The notes beneath the pieces are model-generated. The model ran no database searches and had not been told where the DNA came from. It saw nothing but the letters and a program-made list of their open reading frames with translations. 64,000 bases of DNA from Bradyrhizobium yuanmingense (GTDB taxonomy: Bacteria > Pseudomonadota > Alphaproteobacteria > Rhizobiales > Xanthobacteraceae). Made by a program: the position numbers and the translations under genes. Positions 35,532-44,174 of this stretch are shown here, piece after piece (the stretch's first letter is position 1; every line of letters begins with the position of its first letter). The DNA lies in the NCBI RefSeq assembly GCF_029167105.1, contig NZ_JARFML010000005.1, positions 1-64,000 of the forward strand, written 5' to 3'.

Positions 35532-36941
35532 TCACGGTATCTCGTACACCACCATCTTGTCGGCGATGCCACGGAGCGCGGCCTGCTTCTGGATCGGCTT
35601 GATGGCGCGCTGCTCGAGCACCTCGGCGACTGCGGGCGCATCCAGCACCGGGCCGGTGATGTGAATCTCCTGCGCGGTCGACAGGCTCTGCACGCGGGCG
35701 GCGATGTTGACGGTCTGCCCGAAATAATCCTGCCGCTCGTTGAGCATGACCGCGAGACAGGGGCCTTCATGGATGCCGATCTTGACGATGAGGTCCGTCG
35801 TGCCGCGCGTCTTGTTGAGCTCGTCCATGGCCGCGCGCATCCGCAAGCCCGCGACGATGGCGTGCTCGGGGCGGACGAAGGTCGCCATCACGGCATCGCC
35901 GATCGTCTTCACCACCGCGCCCCTTTCGGAGGAGATGATCTCGAGCAGCGCATGGAAATGCGCACGCACGAGATCGAACGCGGCGAGGTCGCCGACGCGC
36001 TCGTAGAGCGCGGTCGAGCCCTTGAGATCGGTGAACAGGAATGTCAGCGAAGTGATCTGAAGCCGCTGATCGAGGCTGAGATTATCCGCCTTGAAGACGT
36101 CGCGAAAGGTCTGGTTCGACAGCATGCGCTTGGCGGTGAGGAACGGCTTGCGCTTGCCGATGAGATGGTGAAGCGCCTCGGACGCGATGAAGACCGAGGG
36201 CAGAACGCGCACGCCGGCCTGGTTCTCCAGCGACAGACGCAGCGGGCCCGGCCGCATGGTCGTGGTTCCCGTCGGGGCCTGCACCTTGTTGTACATGATG
36301 GCGAGCTGCTGGCGATCCCTGGTCGGCTCGCCCTGGACGTCGATGAAATGCGCGGCGTGGGTGACAGGCTCGAAGATGATGACGAAGTCGCTCGGCAGCT
36401 GCAGCGACATGGTCGCTTTCTCTCCCGCCGGCAGCTCCATCGTGTCGAGCGTCACCTCGTTCGCGAGCGTCGCAAAGGAGTCCTTGTTGAAGTCGACGCC
36501 CGAACTCCAGAACACCTGCTTGAAATAGTCCCAAACCGGAAGCGTGTCAGGGTCGTGCGCCGCGATGCGCCGGACGCGCGGATTCACGGTGAAGGAGACC
36601 TCGACTTGGTCGTCGACCGAGGCCTTGTAGCCGCAGGCGCAGAGCGCGCAATGATAATCGTCCGGCTTGAGCGCCTTCAGCGTGGAATGCGCCCCCAAGA
36701 CGCCGCCGCAGCCCGGGCACAGCACGTTCCAGCCGAGATCGAACAGGCCGAGCCGAGCCGAATGCAGGAAGGCCGAGATCACGCGCTCCTCGTCGAGGCC
36801 ATTCTGGCTGGAGAAATCGAGCACGTTGACGCGGTTGAGCTCGTGATCCTCGCCATCCTCGATGAGACGCGCAATCGCATCGACCACCTTGGGATCGGCG
36901 GTCTGCTTCAGAACGGAGAACTGGGCCTGGATGTCGCTCAT
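35532..36941 (-). CDS. Class III adenylate/guanylate cyclase with N-terminal DUF5939-like region
   Basis: A 469-residue soluble cyclase. The C-terminal domain (residues ~300-469) has FLFTDLKGSTALYER and KTIGDAVMATF, which supply both metal-binding Asp residues, and YFGQTVNIAARVQS with the transition-state Asn/Arg. Together these are the class III catalytic set. The N-terminal ~290 residues contain a CPGC...CALCACG cluster (residues ~75-105) that looks like a treble-clef zinc site, then a beta-rich region of the DUF5939 kind. It probably makes cAMP in response to an unknown signal. It is one of two cyclases in the window. Confidence 0.9.
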   Translation of the reverse strand: MSDIQAQFSVLKQTADPKVVDAIARLIEDGEDHELNRVNVLDFSSQNGLDEERVISAFLHSARLGLFDLGWNVLCPGCGGVLGAHSTLKALKPDDYHCALCACGYKASVDDQVEVSFTVNPRVRRIAAHDPDTLPVWDYFKQVFWSSGVDFNKDSFATLANEVTLDTMELPAGEKATMSLQLPSDFVIIFEPVTHAAHFIDVQGEPTRDRQQLAIMYNKVQAPTGTTTMRPGPLRLSLENQAGVRVLPSVFIASEALHHLIGKRKPFLTAKRMLSNQTFRDVFKADNLSLDQRLQITSLTFLFTDLKGSTALYERVGDLAAFDLVRAHFHALLEIISSERGAVVKTIGDAVMATFVRPEHAIVAGLRMRAAMDELNKTRGTTDLIVKIGIHEGPCLAVMLNERQDYFGQTVNIAARVQSLSTAQEIHITGPVLDAPAVAEVLEQRAIKPIQKQAALRGIADKMVVYEIP

Positions 36942-36991
36942 GGCGGTACTCTATGTAGGCTGGGTCACGCCAGCGGCCAGGCGCGCGCCTG

Positions 36992-38362
36992 TCACCGACG
37001 CGTGATGCGGAACAGGGGCGAATGGTCCGGCTGGGTGGTGACGACGCCGAGCGGGATCACGGGGGTCGCGGAGTCGGCAAGCTCGATTCGGAACGCTCCG
37101 ATCAGCCGCGCCAGCGCCAGCACGGATTCGGCTTGGGCAAACGGTGCGCCGATGCAGACGCGCGGACCTGCGCCGAACGGCAGGTAGGCAAAACGGTCCG
37201 GCGCCTCCTTCGACATGAAGCGCTTTGGAATGAAAGCGTTCGGCTGATCCCACAGCTTCTCGTGCCGGTGCAAGAGCCAGGGCGCGATCATGATGATGTC
37301 GCCCTTGCCGATCTCGACGCCCGCCGCATTGTCCTTATCGCGCGCGGCACGCGCGACCAGGAAGGCCGGCGGATAGAGCCGCATGGTCTCGTCGATCACG
37401 GCGCGGGTAAACTTCTGGCGGTCGATGTCGGCCATGCTGTCGAGGTGCTCGCCGCGGGCCTCGGACGCCACCTCTTCCTGCGTATCAGGGTCGAGTGCGA
37501 GCAGGTAGAGTGCCCAGAACAGCGCCGTCGCGGTGGTCTCGTGACCGGCAAGGATCATGGTCGCGACTTCGTCGACGAGCTGCTCGTCCGAGAAGCCCTG
37601 GCCCGTCTCGGGATCGCGTGCCTCGTCCATGAGATCGAACAAATCGCGCGGCGGCGCACCGTCCTTCTTGCCCGCCTTACGCCGCTCGGCGATCAGCATG
37701 GCCACGAACTCGGTCCAGCGCTTGCGGAAACGGGCGCGGGCAAAATCCATCGGGCTCGGCCAGGACACCGGCAGCACCATGTCGAGGAAATAGGGACGCC
37801 CCAACCGCGCGGCATATTCCATGATGAAGTTGCGCAGGGTTGCGCCGTGCTGGTCCATGCCGAACGAGAACATCGTGCGCCCGGCGATCTCGAGCGTCAT
37901 GCGCTGCATGATCGCGCGCAGGTCGGCCGGCTCGCCGGTTTGCGCGTCCAGCTTGGCGATGGTCTCGTCGAGCACCGCCGTCATGTGCGGAACGAGGTTT
38001 GCGGTCGCGCGCGGCGTGAAGGCCGGCGCCAGCGTGCGGCGCTGAAACGTCCAGGAATGACCTTCCGCGATCAGAAGGCCGTCGCCGAGCACGGGGCGCA
38101 GCATGCGGATGCCGGCCGGCGTGCGCGTGTAGTTCTCGTAATTGCTGAGCAGCACGTGCCGGATCGCGTCCGGCTGGTTCAGGATGAAGCTGTTGCGGAA
38201 GAAGAAGCGGCCCGGGATGACCTCTTCCTCATAGGCGCGTTGCCCCCAGGTCGCGATCATGTTCTGCCTGATGACCGCGAGCCGGCCGAAGAACGACATA
38301 TCGTCGGGCGCCCGCGGGGGAGCCGGAGGGATGATGGGCCGACGCACGCTGGCGATATTCAT
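36992..38362 (-). CDS. Cytochrome P450
   Basis: A 456-residue soluble P450 monooxygenase. The I-helix oxygen-binding motif is ILAGHETTATALFWALYLL, the K-helix ExxR is IDETMRLYPPA, and the haem loop is PFGAGPRVCIGAPFAQAE, with the axial Cys. It lacks an N-terminal membrane anchor, and redox partners are not encoded nearby. The ATG at 38362 has GGGAGAG upstream. It lies 35 bases after a Tat-exported hydrolase gene on the same strand, so the two may be one transcript. The substrate is unknown. Confidence 0.95.
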   Translation of the reverse strand: MNIASVRRPIIPPAPPRAPDDMSFFGRLAVIRQNMIATWGQRAYEEEVIPGRFFFRNSFILNQPDAIRHVLLSNYENYTRTPAGIRMLRPVLGDGLLIAEGHSWTFQRRTLAPAFTPRATANLVPHMTAVLDETIAKLDAQTGEPADLRAIMQRMTLEIAGRTMFSFGMDQHGATLRNFIMEYAARLGRPYFLDMVLPVSWPSPMDFARARFRKRWTEFVAMLIAERRKAGKKDGAPPRDLFDLMDEARDPETGQGFSDEQLVDEVATMILAGHETTATALFWALYLLALDPDTQEEVASEARGEHLDSMADIDRQKFTRAVIDETMRLYPPAFLVARAARDKDNAAGVEIGKGDIIMIAPWLLHRHEKLWDQPNAFIPKRFMSKEAPDRFAYLPFGAGPRVCIGAPFAQAESVLALARLIGAFRIELADSATPVIPLGVVTTQPDHSPLFRITRR

Positions 38363-38397
38363 GGCTCTCTCCCGCAAGATGGGACGCAGGTAAATAG

Positions 38398-39759
38398 CTA
38401 GTAAGTCAGCTCGGCGATGGCAATCCGGTTCTCGGACGCAGGCCAGGTGCGTGCCACAATCCGTTCTTCGCCGAATTGGGCGACGATGTTACGTCCGACC
38501 TCGCTGGCCGGAAGCCGCAGGGTTGCTGCCGCATCCGTGGGCACACCCGGCTTGACATCGGCCGGCTCCTTGCCGTCGAGCAGCACCACATCGCGCGGCA
38601 GGCCGAAATAGCCGCGCGGGCGCGACATAATCACGACGGCGCCGGCGTCCTTGTCGGCCGGCCCGAGCGGGCGCGCGGGCCGCAGATGCACGACCTCGGA
38701 CGAGCGCGGGAAGGGCGAGCGGTAAATGTGCGTCGTCGGCGCATCCGGCGAGGTCAGCACGAATTCCAGCGACCAGGCGGGATCGACCTGCGCCGGCCCC
38801 CAACGGCCATCGGAGCCCGTCTTCGAGCTGTACAGCGCACCGCCTTTGCGCTCACCGGTATCAGGATCGACACGGAAGACATCGACGGTTGCACCCGCGA
38901 CCGGACGATTGGTCGGCACGCCGCCGGGCGTGCCCGTGACGAGGCCGCTCAATCTCACGCTGGTCTCCGGCACGATCGCGATGCGCGCAGGTTCGCTCCC
39001 TGCGATGAACTTGTAAATCTCCCGGAACGCGCGCGGGTGAAACGCCACCTCGCGATGATCGAGCGCGCCGAGCACCATATTGGTGGCGCCCTTCAGCTCC
39101 GGCCCTTGGGCGGTGACGTTGGTCGGCGTGCCGGGCTTGCCGATGAAGCGGCCGTCGCTCTGCGCAAATTTGTCCATGCCATCGCTGCGCAGCGTGAGGA
39201 AGGCAACGCCCGGCGTCACCTCGCTCTCGCCTTCGTTCAAGCTGCGCAGGAACGTGCCGCGGCCGTTGAACTCGTTGTTGGGTTGGTCGTCGGTCGCGAA
39301 CACACCGTGATTGGGCGTACCGCACAGCACGGCATGGCTGACATCGCCGGCGCCACCGTTCTTGATGACGTTGCGGATCGCATTGCCGCCGCGCGAGCTG
39401 CCGACCAGCGCCACGCGAGGCGCGCCGGTGCGGCGCTTCAGTTCGGTGATGGCGGCAGCAAGCTCGCGGCGCTGGTCCTCGGTCGAGGAGCGGCCCGCCT
39501 GCTCGACCTTGTCGTCGTTGCGCGCCAGCGGATCGGTGAAATTGATCGCCATCATGCGATCGCGCGCAACGCCATTGGACTCCATCCGCCACAAAGTGGT
39601 GATCCAGAGCGCGCCGTAATCGCCATTGCCGTGGACGAACAGAATCGGCGGCAGCTCCGTGCCGGGCGCGGTCTGGGCCAGCGCGCCCGTCCGCAAGCTC
39701 GCAAGTGCGAAAGGCACGCTCGCCGCCCCTTGCAAAATCGTCCGTCGCGACAGCTTCAT
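38398..39759 (-). CDS. Tat-exported alpha/beta hydrolase (lipase-like)
   Basis: A 453-residue exported hydrolase. The N-terminus has a Tat signal, SRRTILQGAASVPFALASL, with cleavage expected near residue 29. FVHGNGDYG starts the alpha/beta fold (oxyanion region) and the nucleophile elbow is ALVGSSRGGNAIRN. The catalytic His is probably in ALDHREVAFHPRAF. The C-terminal ~180 residues look like a beta-sandwich domain (VRLSGLVTGTPGG, carboxypeptidase regulatory-like). It probably hydrolyses a lipid or ester in the periplasm. GGGAGGAACAG precedes the ATG. A P450 gene follows after 35 bases. Confidence 0.87.
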   Translation of the reverse strand: MKLSRRTILQGAASVPFALASLRTGALAQTAPGTELPPILFVHGNGDYGALWITTLWRMESNGVARDRMMAINFTDPLARNDDKVEQAGRSSTEDQRRELAAAITELKRRTGAPRVALVGSSRGGNAIRNVIKNGGAGDVSHAVLCGTPNHGVFATDDQPNNEFNGRGTFLRSLNEGESEVTPGVAFLTLRSDGMDKFAQSDGRFIGKPGTPTNVTAQGPELKGATNMVLGALDHREVAFHPRAFREIYKFIAGSEPARIAIVPETSVRLSGLVTGTPGGVPTNRPVAGATVDVFRVDPDTGERKGGALYSSKTGSDGRWGPAQVDPAWSLEFVLTSPDAPTTHIYRSPFPRSSEVVHLRPARPLGPADKDAGAVVIMSRPRGYFGLPRDVVLLDGKEPADVKPGVPTDAAATLRLPASEVGRNIVAQFGEERIVARTWPASENRIAIAELTY

Positions 39760-39896
39760 CTGTTCCTCCCCGGCAAGCCTGCCTCTTTGCACCGCTTATA
39801 CCGGCCTAAGCACTGGACAGCGAACGACTTTCGCGGGCATCACTGAATTGGCCGGAATCACCACGACCACTTCTGCCATCCGATATGGAAGGGGAT

Positions 39897-41585
39897 ATGA
39901 CCGAGCAGCCGAACCGCCCGAAAATGGCCGCCGACGGCATCACTGCGCCCCTGCGATACACCGTGTTCCGGCGGATCTGGCTCGCCAGCCTGCTCTCCAA
40001 TCTCGGCCTCCTGATCCAGGGCGTGGGCGCGGCCTGGGCGATGACGCAGATGGCGGCCTCGGCCGACAAGGTGGCCCTGGTCCAGACCGCCTTGATGCTG
40101 CCGATCATGCTGATCTCGATGCCGGCCGGCGCCATCGCCGACATGTATGACCGGCGCATCGTCAGCGTGATTTCGCTGTCGATCGCGCTGATCGGCGCGA
40201 GCGCGCTCACCGTGCTGGCCGGCTTCAACCTGATCACCCCCGAATTGCTGCTCGCCTTCTGCTTCGTCGTCGGCAGCGGCAATGCGCTGTTCGGCCCGGC
40301 CTGGCAGTCCTCGGTCAGCGAACAGGTACCACCCGAGGCGTTGGCGTCCGCGGTGGCGCTGAACGGCATCAGCTACAACATCGCACGCAGCTTCGGTCCG
40401 GCGGTCGGCGGCGTCATCGTCGCTGCGCTCGGTGCGGTGGCTGCATTCGCCTTCAATGCAATCCTCTATCTGCCGCTGCTGGTGGTGCTGCTGCTCTGGC
40501 GCCGCAGCAACGAGCCGTCGCGCCTGCCGCGGGAGAAGCTCAACCGTGCCATGGTGTCGGGCGTGCGCTACATCACGAATTCGCCGCCGATCAAGATCGT
40601 GCTGTTGCGCACGCTGGTGATGGGCCTGATCGGCGGCGCCGTGATGGCGCTGATGCCGCTGGTCGCGCGCGACCTTTTGCATGGTGACGCGCAGATGTAC
40701 GGCATCATGCTTGGCGCCTTCGGCATGGGCGCGGTGATCGGCGCGCTGAACATTCACGAATTGCGCAAGCGCATGAGCGGCGAGGCCGCGATCCGCGCCT
40801 GCACCATCTCGATGGCCTTCGCGATGGCCGCCCTCGCTTTGAGCACGGAGCCGGTGCTGACGGCGACCGCGCTGGTGCTGGGCGGCGCGGTCTGGATGGC
40901 TGCGATCGCGCTGTTCAACATCGGCGTGCAGCTCTCGGCGCCGCGCTGGGTCGCGGGTCGCTCGCTCGCGGCGTTCCAGGCCGCGATCGCCGGCGGCATC
41001 GCGATTGGCGCCTGGGGCTGGGGCCATCTCACCGATTATGCCGGCGTCGAGATCGCATTGCTGACGGCGGCCGGCCTGATGCTGATCTCGCCGCTGCTCG
41101 GCATCTGGCTCACGATGCCGCGCGTCGGCGCCCGCAACGAGGATGCGGACATGCTGGCCGATCCCGAGGTGAAGCTGTCGCTGACCGGGCGCAGCGGGCC
41201 GCTCGTGGTCGAGATCGAATATCGCGTCGCGCAGGAGAACGCGCGCGCCTTCCACAACGTGATGCAGGACGTGCAGCTCTCGCGCCAGCGCAACGGCGCC
41301 TATGGCTGGTCGATCGCGCGCGACATCGCCGACCCCGAGCTGTGGACCGAGCGCTATCACTGCCCGACCTGGCTCGATTATTTGCGTCAGCGCAACCGTT
41401 CGACCCAGTCCGAACGCGCGCTGCATCAGCAGGCGATCGATTTCCACATCGGCCCCGAGCCGGTACGGATCCGCCGCATGCTGGAGCGACCCTTCGGTTC
41501 GGTGCGCTGGAAGGACGAGACGCCGGACCGCGCCAATAGCGAGGTGCTGCCGGTGGTCGCGACCGCGGCGGGAAGCAGTACGTAG
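39897..41585 (+). CDS. MFS transporter (MFS_3/EntS-like) with C-terminal soluble domain
   Basis: A 562-residue protein. About 11-12 membrane helices (residues ~20-410) match the MFS_3 group; ADMYDRR is the loop 2-3 motif. The C-terminal ~150 residues (from GRSGPLVVEIEY) are soluble and carry an antibiotic-biosynthesis-monooxygenase-like ferredoxin fold (EIEYRVAQENARAFHNVM, then YGWSIARDI). Such fusions occur in exporters of siderophores or drugs, but the substrate is unknown. I choose the ATG at 39897 because AAGGGG precedes it, though 39885 is also in frame. Confidence 0.9.
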   Translation: MTEQPNRPKMAADGITAPLRYTVFRRIWLASLLSNLGLLIQGVGAAWAMTQMAASADKVALVQTALMLPIMLISMPAGAIADMYDRRIVSVISLSIALIGASALTVLAGFNLITPELLLAFCFVVGSGNALFGPAWQSSVSEQVPPEALASAVALNGISYNIARSFGPAVGGVIVAALGAVAAFAFNAILYLPLLVVLLLWRRSNEPSRLPREKLNRAMVSGVRYITNSPPIKIVLLRTLVMGLIGGAVMALMPLVARDLLHGDAQMYGIMLGAFGMGAVIGALNIHELRKRMSGEAAIRACTISMAFAMAALALSTEPVLTATALVLGGAVWMAAIALFNIGVQLSAPRWVAGRSLAAFQAAIAGGIAIGAWGWGHLTDYAGVEIALLTAAGLMLISPLLGIWLTMPRVGARNEDADMLADPEVKLSLTGRSGPLVVEIEYRVAQENARAFHNVMQDVQLSRQRNGAYGWSIARDIADPELWTERYHCPTWLDYLRQRNRSTQSERALHQQAIDFHIGPEPVRIRRMLERPFGSVRWKDETPDRANSEVLPVVATAAGSST

Positions 41586-41591
41586 GCCTCT

Positions 41592-41702
41592 CGTCATTCC
41601 GGGGCGCGCCGTAAGGTGCGAACCCGGAATCCATTTATCTCAGGAGTTGGTCGCGCGATGGATTCTGGGGCTCGCGCCTAACGGCGCGCCCCGGAATGTC
41701 GG
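41592..41702. repeat. Long palindromic repeat, family A
   Basis: GTCATTCCGGGGCGCGCCG at the left and CGGCGCGCCCCGGAATG at the right, with a second inner pair AACCCGGAATCCAT and ATGGATTCTGGG. It lies between the MFS gene and the convergent small cysteine-rich gene. Confidence 0.85.
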
Positions 41703-41918
41703 TCACTGCCCGTGGTCCGTCAGCACCTTGTCGCAGCCCTTGCTGAGCCGGGTGCGGTTCTGCTTCAGGCAGGCGAGCACGGCGCCATCGCCATTGTTCA
41801 TCACGGCGCGGCAGAAGCGGCTGACATCGCGCGCGCAGGCATCATGTCCGGGCTGCTGTTGCGCCGACGCAGCCGAAGCGCACAAGAGCAAAGGAATGAT
41901 GAAAAGAAGTCTGGTCAT
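41703..41918 (-). CDS. Small secreted cysteine-rich-repeat protein
   Basis: A 71-residue protein with a signal peptide (FIIPLLLCASAASAQ). The mature ~50 residues carry the Cys pattern CARDVSRFC, then LACLKQN, then KGCDKVL, a single copy of the cysteine-rich repeat domain seen in GLG1/rhizobial secreted proteins. The four Cys should form two disulfides in the periplasm. Function is unknown. It is related to the gene at 42052-42345. Confidence 0.82.
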   Translation of the reverse strand: MTRLLFIIPLLLCASAASAQQQPGHDACARDVSRFCRAVMNNGDGAVLACLKQNRTRLSKGCDKVLTDHGQ

Positions 41919-42051
41919 CGCGGAATGCCTCTTACCCGGAATAATGTGCGGGCGAAGCTAGTGCGACGATCCCAGGGCTGCAACGGCTTTGGGGCCGGGG
42001 CACACGCGGAGGAGCTCACTGTCGCAACGGTCGCGGCGTTGCTGCCGTCTC

Positions 42052-42345
42052 TTACTGCTTGTCCTGAGCGTCAGCGACCTTGCGCGAGGCGCCCTTGGCG
42101 AGGTCCTTGTCCATCACCGCGCGGCAGCCGGCGCTCAGGTCCGAGCGATGCTTGATCATGCACGCGGTGATCTTCGGGATATTGGGGATCTCCGCCGAGC
42201 AGAGACGGAAGGCATCGCCCGTGCACATCTGCTGCGCCTCGGCCGTGAAGGCGAAGCTCGCACCCGTCGAAGCGATCGAGACGATGGCGGCAAAGCCGAG
42301 GGCCAGGCTGGTGTCGCGGATCTTGCTGGTAAACGACTTGGTCAT
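42052..42345 (-). CDS. Small secreted cysteine-rich-repeat protein, paralogue
   Basis: A 97-residue protein with a signal peptide ending near FAF (residue ~33). The mature part has the same cysteine pattern as the gene at 41703: MCTGDAFRLC, ACMIKHR and AGCRAVM. The N-terminal signal region is longer and a charged tail follows. Two CRP-like palindromes lie 78-123 bases upstream (42423 and 42453), the best regulatory hint in the region. Function is unknown; periplasmic location is expected. Confidence 0.83.
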   Translation of the reverse strand: MTKSFTSKIRDTSLALGFAAIVSIASTGASFAFTAEAQQMCTGDAFRLCSAEIPNIPKITACMIKHRSDLSAGCRAVMDKDLAKGASRKVADAQDKQ

Positions 42346-42422
42346 TTGAAGCTCCCATTGGCGCCGCCACAGCGGGCCCGTTGTCGATGGGAGCTACGAT
42401 GCTCCAGCAAATCCGTTTCCAC

Positions 42423-42438
42423 TGTGATGACGCTCACG
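42423..42438. promoter_or_regulatory. CRP-like binding site
   Basis: TGTGA-TGACGC-TCACG, close to the CRP consensus TGTGA-N6-TCACA. It lies between the cysteine-rich gene (minus) and the polysaccharide deacetylase gene (plus). Confidence 0.5.
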
Positions 42439-42452
42439 GGAGACCCGTCCTC

Positions 42453-42468
42453 TGTGATCCCAGTCACT
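42453..42468. promoter_or_regulatory. Second CRP-like binding site
   Basis: TGTGA-TCCCAG-TCACT. Its centre is exactly 30 bases from that of the site at 42423, about three DNA turns, so both would face the same side of the helix. Confidence 0.45.
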
Positions 42469-42597
42469 CAGACGCAGCCCACTGAAATTCCTTCGCAACC
42501 GCTGTCGTGTTGGTGTCACGTTAACTCTTACTTCGCATTAATGGCTCGTCGCGCGGGAAATTCCGCCGGTTTGGTTGCGTAATTGGAAAGAGTAGCG

Positions 42598-43653
42598 ATG
42601 CGTAATGCGTTGGGCCTGATGCTGGCCAGTGTAGTTGCGGCGGTCGTGATCGCCGCCGGCGGTTGGTTTTATTATTCCGCGCGCGCCGACCAGGGCGCTC
42701 CCAAGACAGTTGCCGCCCGTGCCGCCGACCCATTGCCGGCACAGGCGAAGCTCGCCGCCAAGGACGACGTCGAGACCACCGCGGCGGTCGCGGCCAAGCC
42801 GGCCGCAGCAGCTCCAGCACCTGCCCCCATGCCGGTCATGCCGATGCAGCCGAAGCAGGCCTGCGCCAATCCGAACGCGCTGGGCGTGTCCCGCGTCGTC
42901 GAGATCGACACGACGGGCGGCCCCGGCTTCGGCTTCGAACATTTCAAGCAGTTCGACTTCCTGACCGAGAAGGAGGTCGTGCTGACCTTCGACGACGGTC
43001 CGTGGCCGGTCAACACGCCTACGGTGCTGAAGGCGCTCGCGGACGAATGCACCAAGGGCCTGTTCTTCTCGGTCGGCAAGCACGCGACCTACCATCCGGA
43101 GATCCTGAAGCAGGTACTGGCCCAGGGCCACACGGTGGGCACGCACACCTGGTCGCATGTCAATCTGAACAGCAAGAAGTTGACCGAGCAGCAGGTCAAG
43201 GACGAGGTCGAGAAGGGCTTCAGCGCGGTGAAATTCGCGCTCGGCACCAATCCGGCACCGTTCTTCCGCTTTCCGCAGCTTCAGCACAATCCCGCGATGG
43301 TGAGCTATTTCGGCACCCGCAACGTCGCGATGTTCTCGACCGAAATCGACTCCTTCGACTTCAGGAAGGGCGCGACGCCGGAGAAGATCGTCGAGACCGT
43401 GATGACGAGGCTGGACAAGCTCGGCAAGGGCATCATCCTGATGCACGACTTCCAGAAGAACACGGGCCTCGCCCTGCCGACGCTGCTCGCGCGGCTGAAG
43501 GCCGGCGGCTACAAGGTCGTGCAGATGAAGGCCAAGACGAGCCTCCAGACGCTGCCGGAATATGACGAGGCGCTGATGAAGGACATGAAGGTGCCGACCG
43601 CAGGCACGAACACGCGCCCGATCGGAAGCGTGGTGCAGACGGTCTCGCAATAA
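42598..43653 (+). CDS. Polysaccharide deacetylase family protein, membrane-anchored
   Basis: A 351-residue protein with an N-terminal membrane segment (residues ~5-23), a Pro/Ala-rich linker (to ~85) and a NodB-type deacetylase domain. The catalytic motifs are VLTFDDGPWPVNTP (Asp-Asp) and HTVGTHTWSHVNLN (His-x4-His), with FFRFPQLQHN and a late GKGIILMHDF. It would deacetylate N-acetylated sugars in peptidoglycan or surface polysaccharide. The ATG at 42598 follows GGAAAGAG; 42583 is an alternative. A strong terminator follows. It has no acyltransferase or nod neighbours. Confidence 0.9.
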   Translation: MRNALGLMLASVVAAVVIAAGGWFYYSARADQGAPKTVAARAADPLPAQAKLAAKDDVETTAAVAAKPAAAAPAPAPMPVMPMQPKQACANPNALGVSRVVEIDTTGGPGFGFEHFKQFDFLTEKEVVLTFDDGPWPVNTPTVLKALADECTKGLFFSVGKHATYHPEILKQVLAQGHTVGTHTWSHVNLNSKKLTEQQVKDEVEKGFSAVKFALGTNPAPFFRFPQLQHNPAMVSYFGTRNVAMFSTEIDSFDFRKGATPEKIVETVMTRLDKLGKGIILMHDFQKNTGLALPTLLARLKAGGYKVVQMKAKTSLQTLPEYDEALMKDMKVPTAGTNTRPIGSVVQTVSQ

Positions 43654-43677
43654 GCGTCACCATCGCTTCAAACGAAC

Positions 43678-43710
43678 AATGGCCGGGCTCTCGCCCGGCC
43701 ATTTGCTTTT
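43678..43710. terminator. Bidirectional rho-independent terminator
   Basis: AATGGCCGGGC and GCCCGGCCATT enclose TCTC and are followed by TGCTTTT. It serves the deacetylase gene and probably the convergent gene at 43726. Confidence 0.85.
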
Positions 43711-43725
43711 GAAGGAGAGGAGCGC

Positions 43726-44118
43726 CTACCAATAGATGCCGTGGCGATGCAGCTCGCTGATGATGCGGCGCTCGGTCCAGCTGCGCTTGGGCTTGGGCTT
43801 GTCCGCTTTTGTCGTCGTCTTGGTGGCGGGCTTTGTCGTCGTGACCGGCGCGGAGGCCGTCGCCGGTGTAATCACTGCCGCAGTGGTCATCGCGGCCGGC
43901 GCGGAGAGCGACACCGCCGGCGGACGATCGGAATATTTCGGAGCCTCGGCGGCCGGCGCGGCTTCGCTCACCTGCGCCGTTACGGTGCTTGCCGATGTCG
44001 TGGTTTGCGGAGTGGCGGTCTGTTCGCCTGCCGCCGCCAGCGACAGACCGCGGGAGCCGCCTGCCTGAGCGGAGGCAGAAGCCAGGAGCATGGCGGCAAT
44101 CAGAATGATCTTGCGCAT
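43726..44118 (-). CDS. Small secreted Ala/Thr-rich protein
   Basis: A 130-residue protein with a clear signal peptide (KIILIAAMLLASASAQAG). The mature chain is almost all Ala, Thr, Ser, Pro and Val, then turns basic (TKADKPKPKRSW) and ends with TERRIISELHRHGIYW, a compact charged/aromatic motif. The low-complexity part is probably disordered. The conserved-looking C-terminus may be the functional part. A strong CRP-like palindrome lies 57 bases upstream. No family was recognised. Confidence 0.75.
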   Translation of the reverse strand: MRKIILIAAMLLASASAQAGGSRGLSLAAAGEQTATPQTTTSASTVTAQVSEAAPAAEAPKYSDRPPAVSLSAPAAMTTAAVITPATASAPVTTTKPATKTTTKADKPKPKRSWTERRIISELHRHGIYW

Positions 44119-44174
44119 GTGAAGTCTCCCCGTGTTGGCGTGACAGGACGTTAGGGGAGCCATGTCTGCGATTA

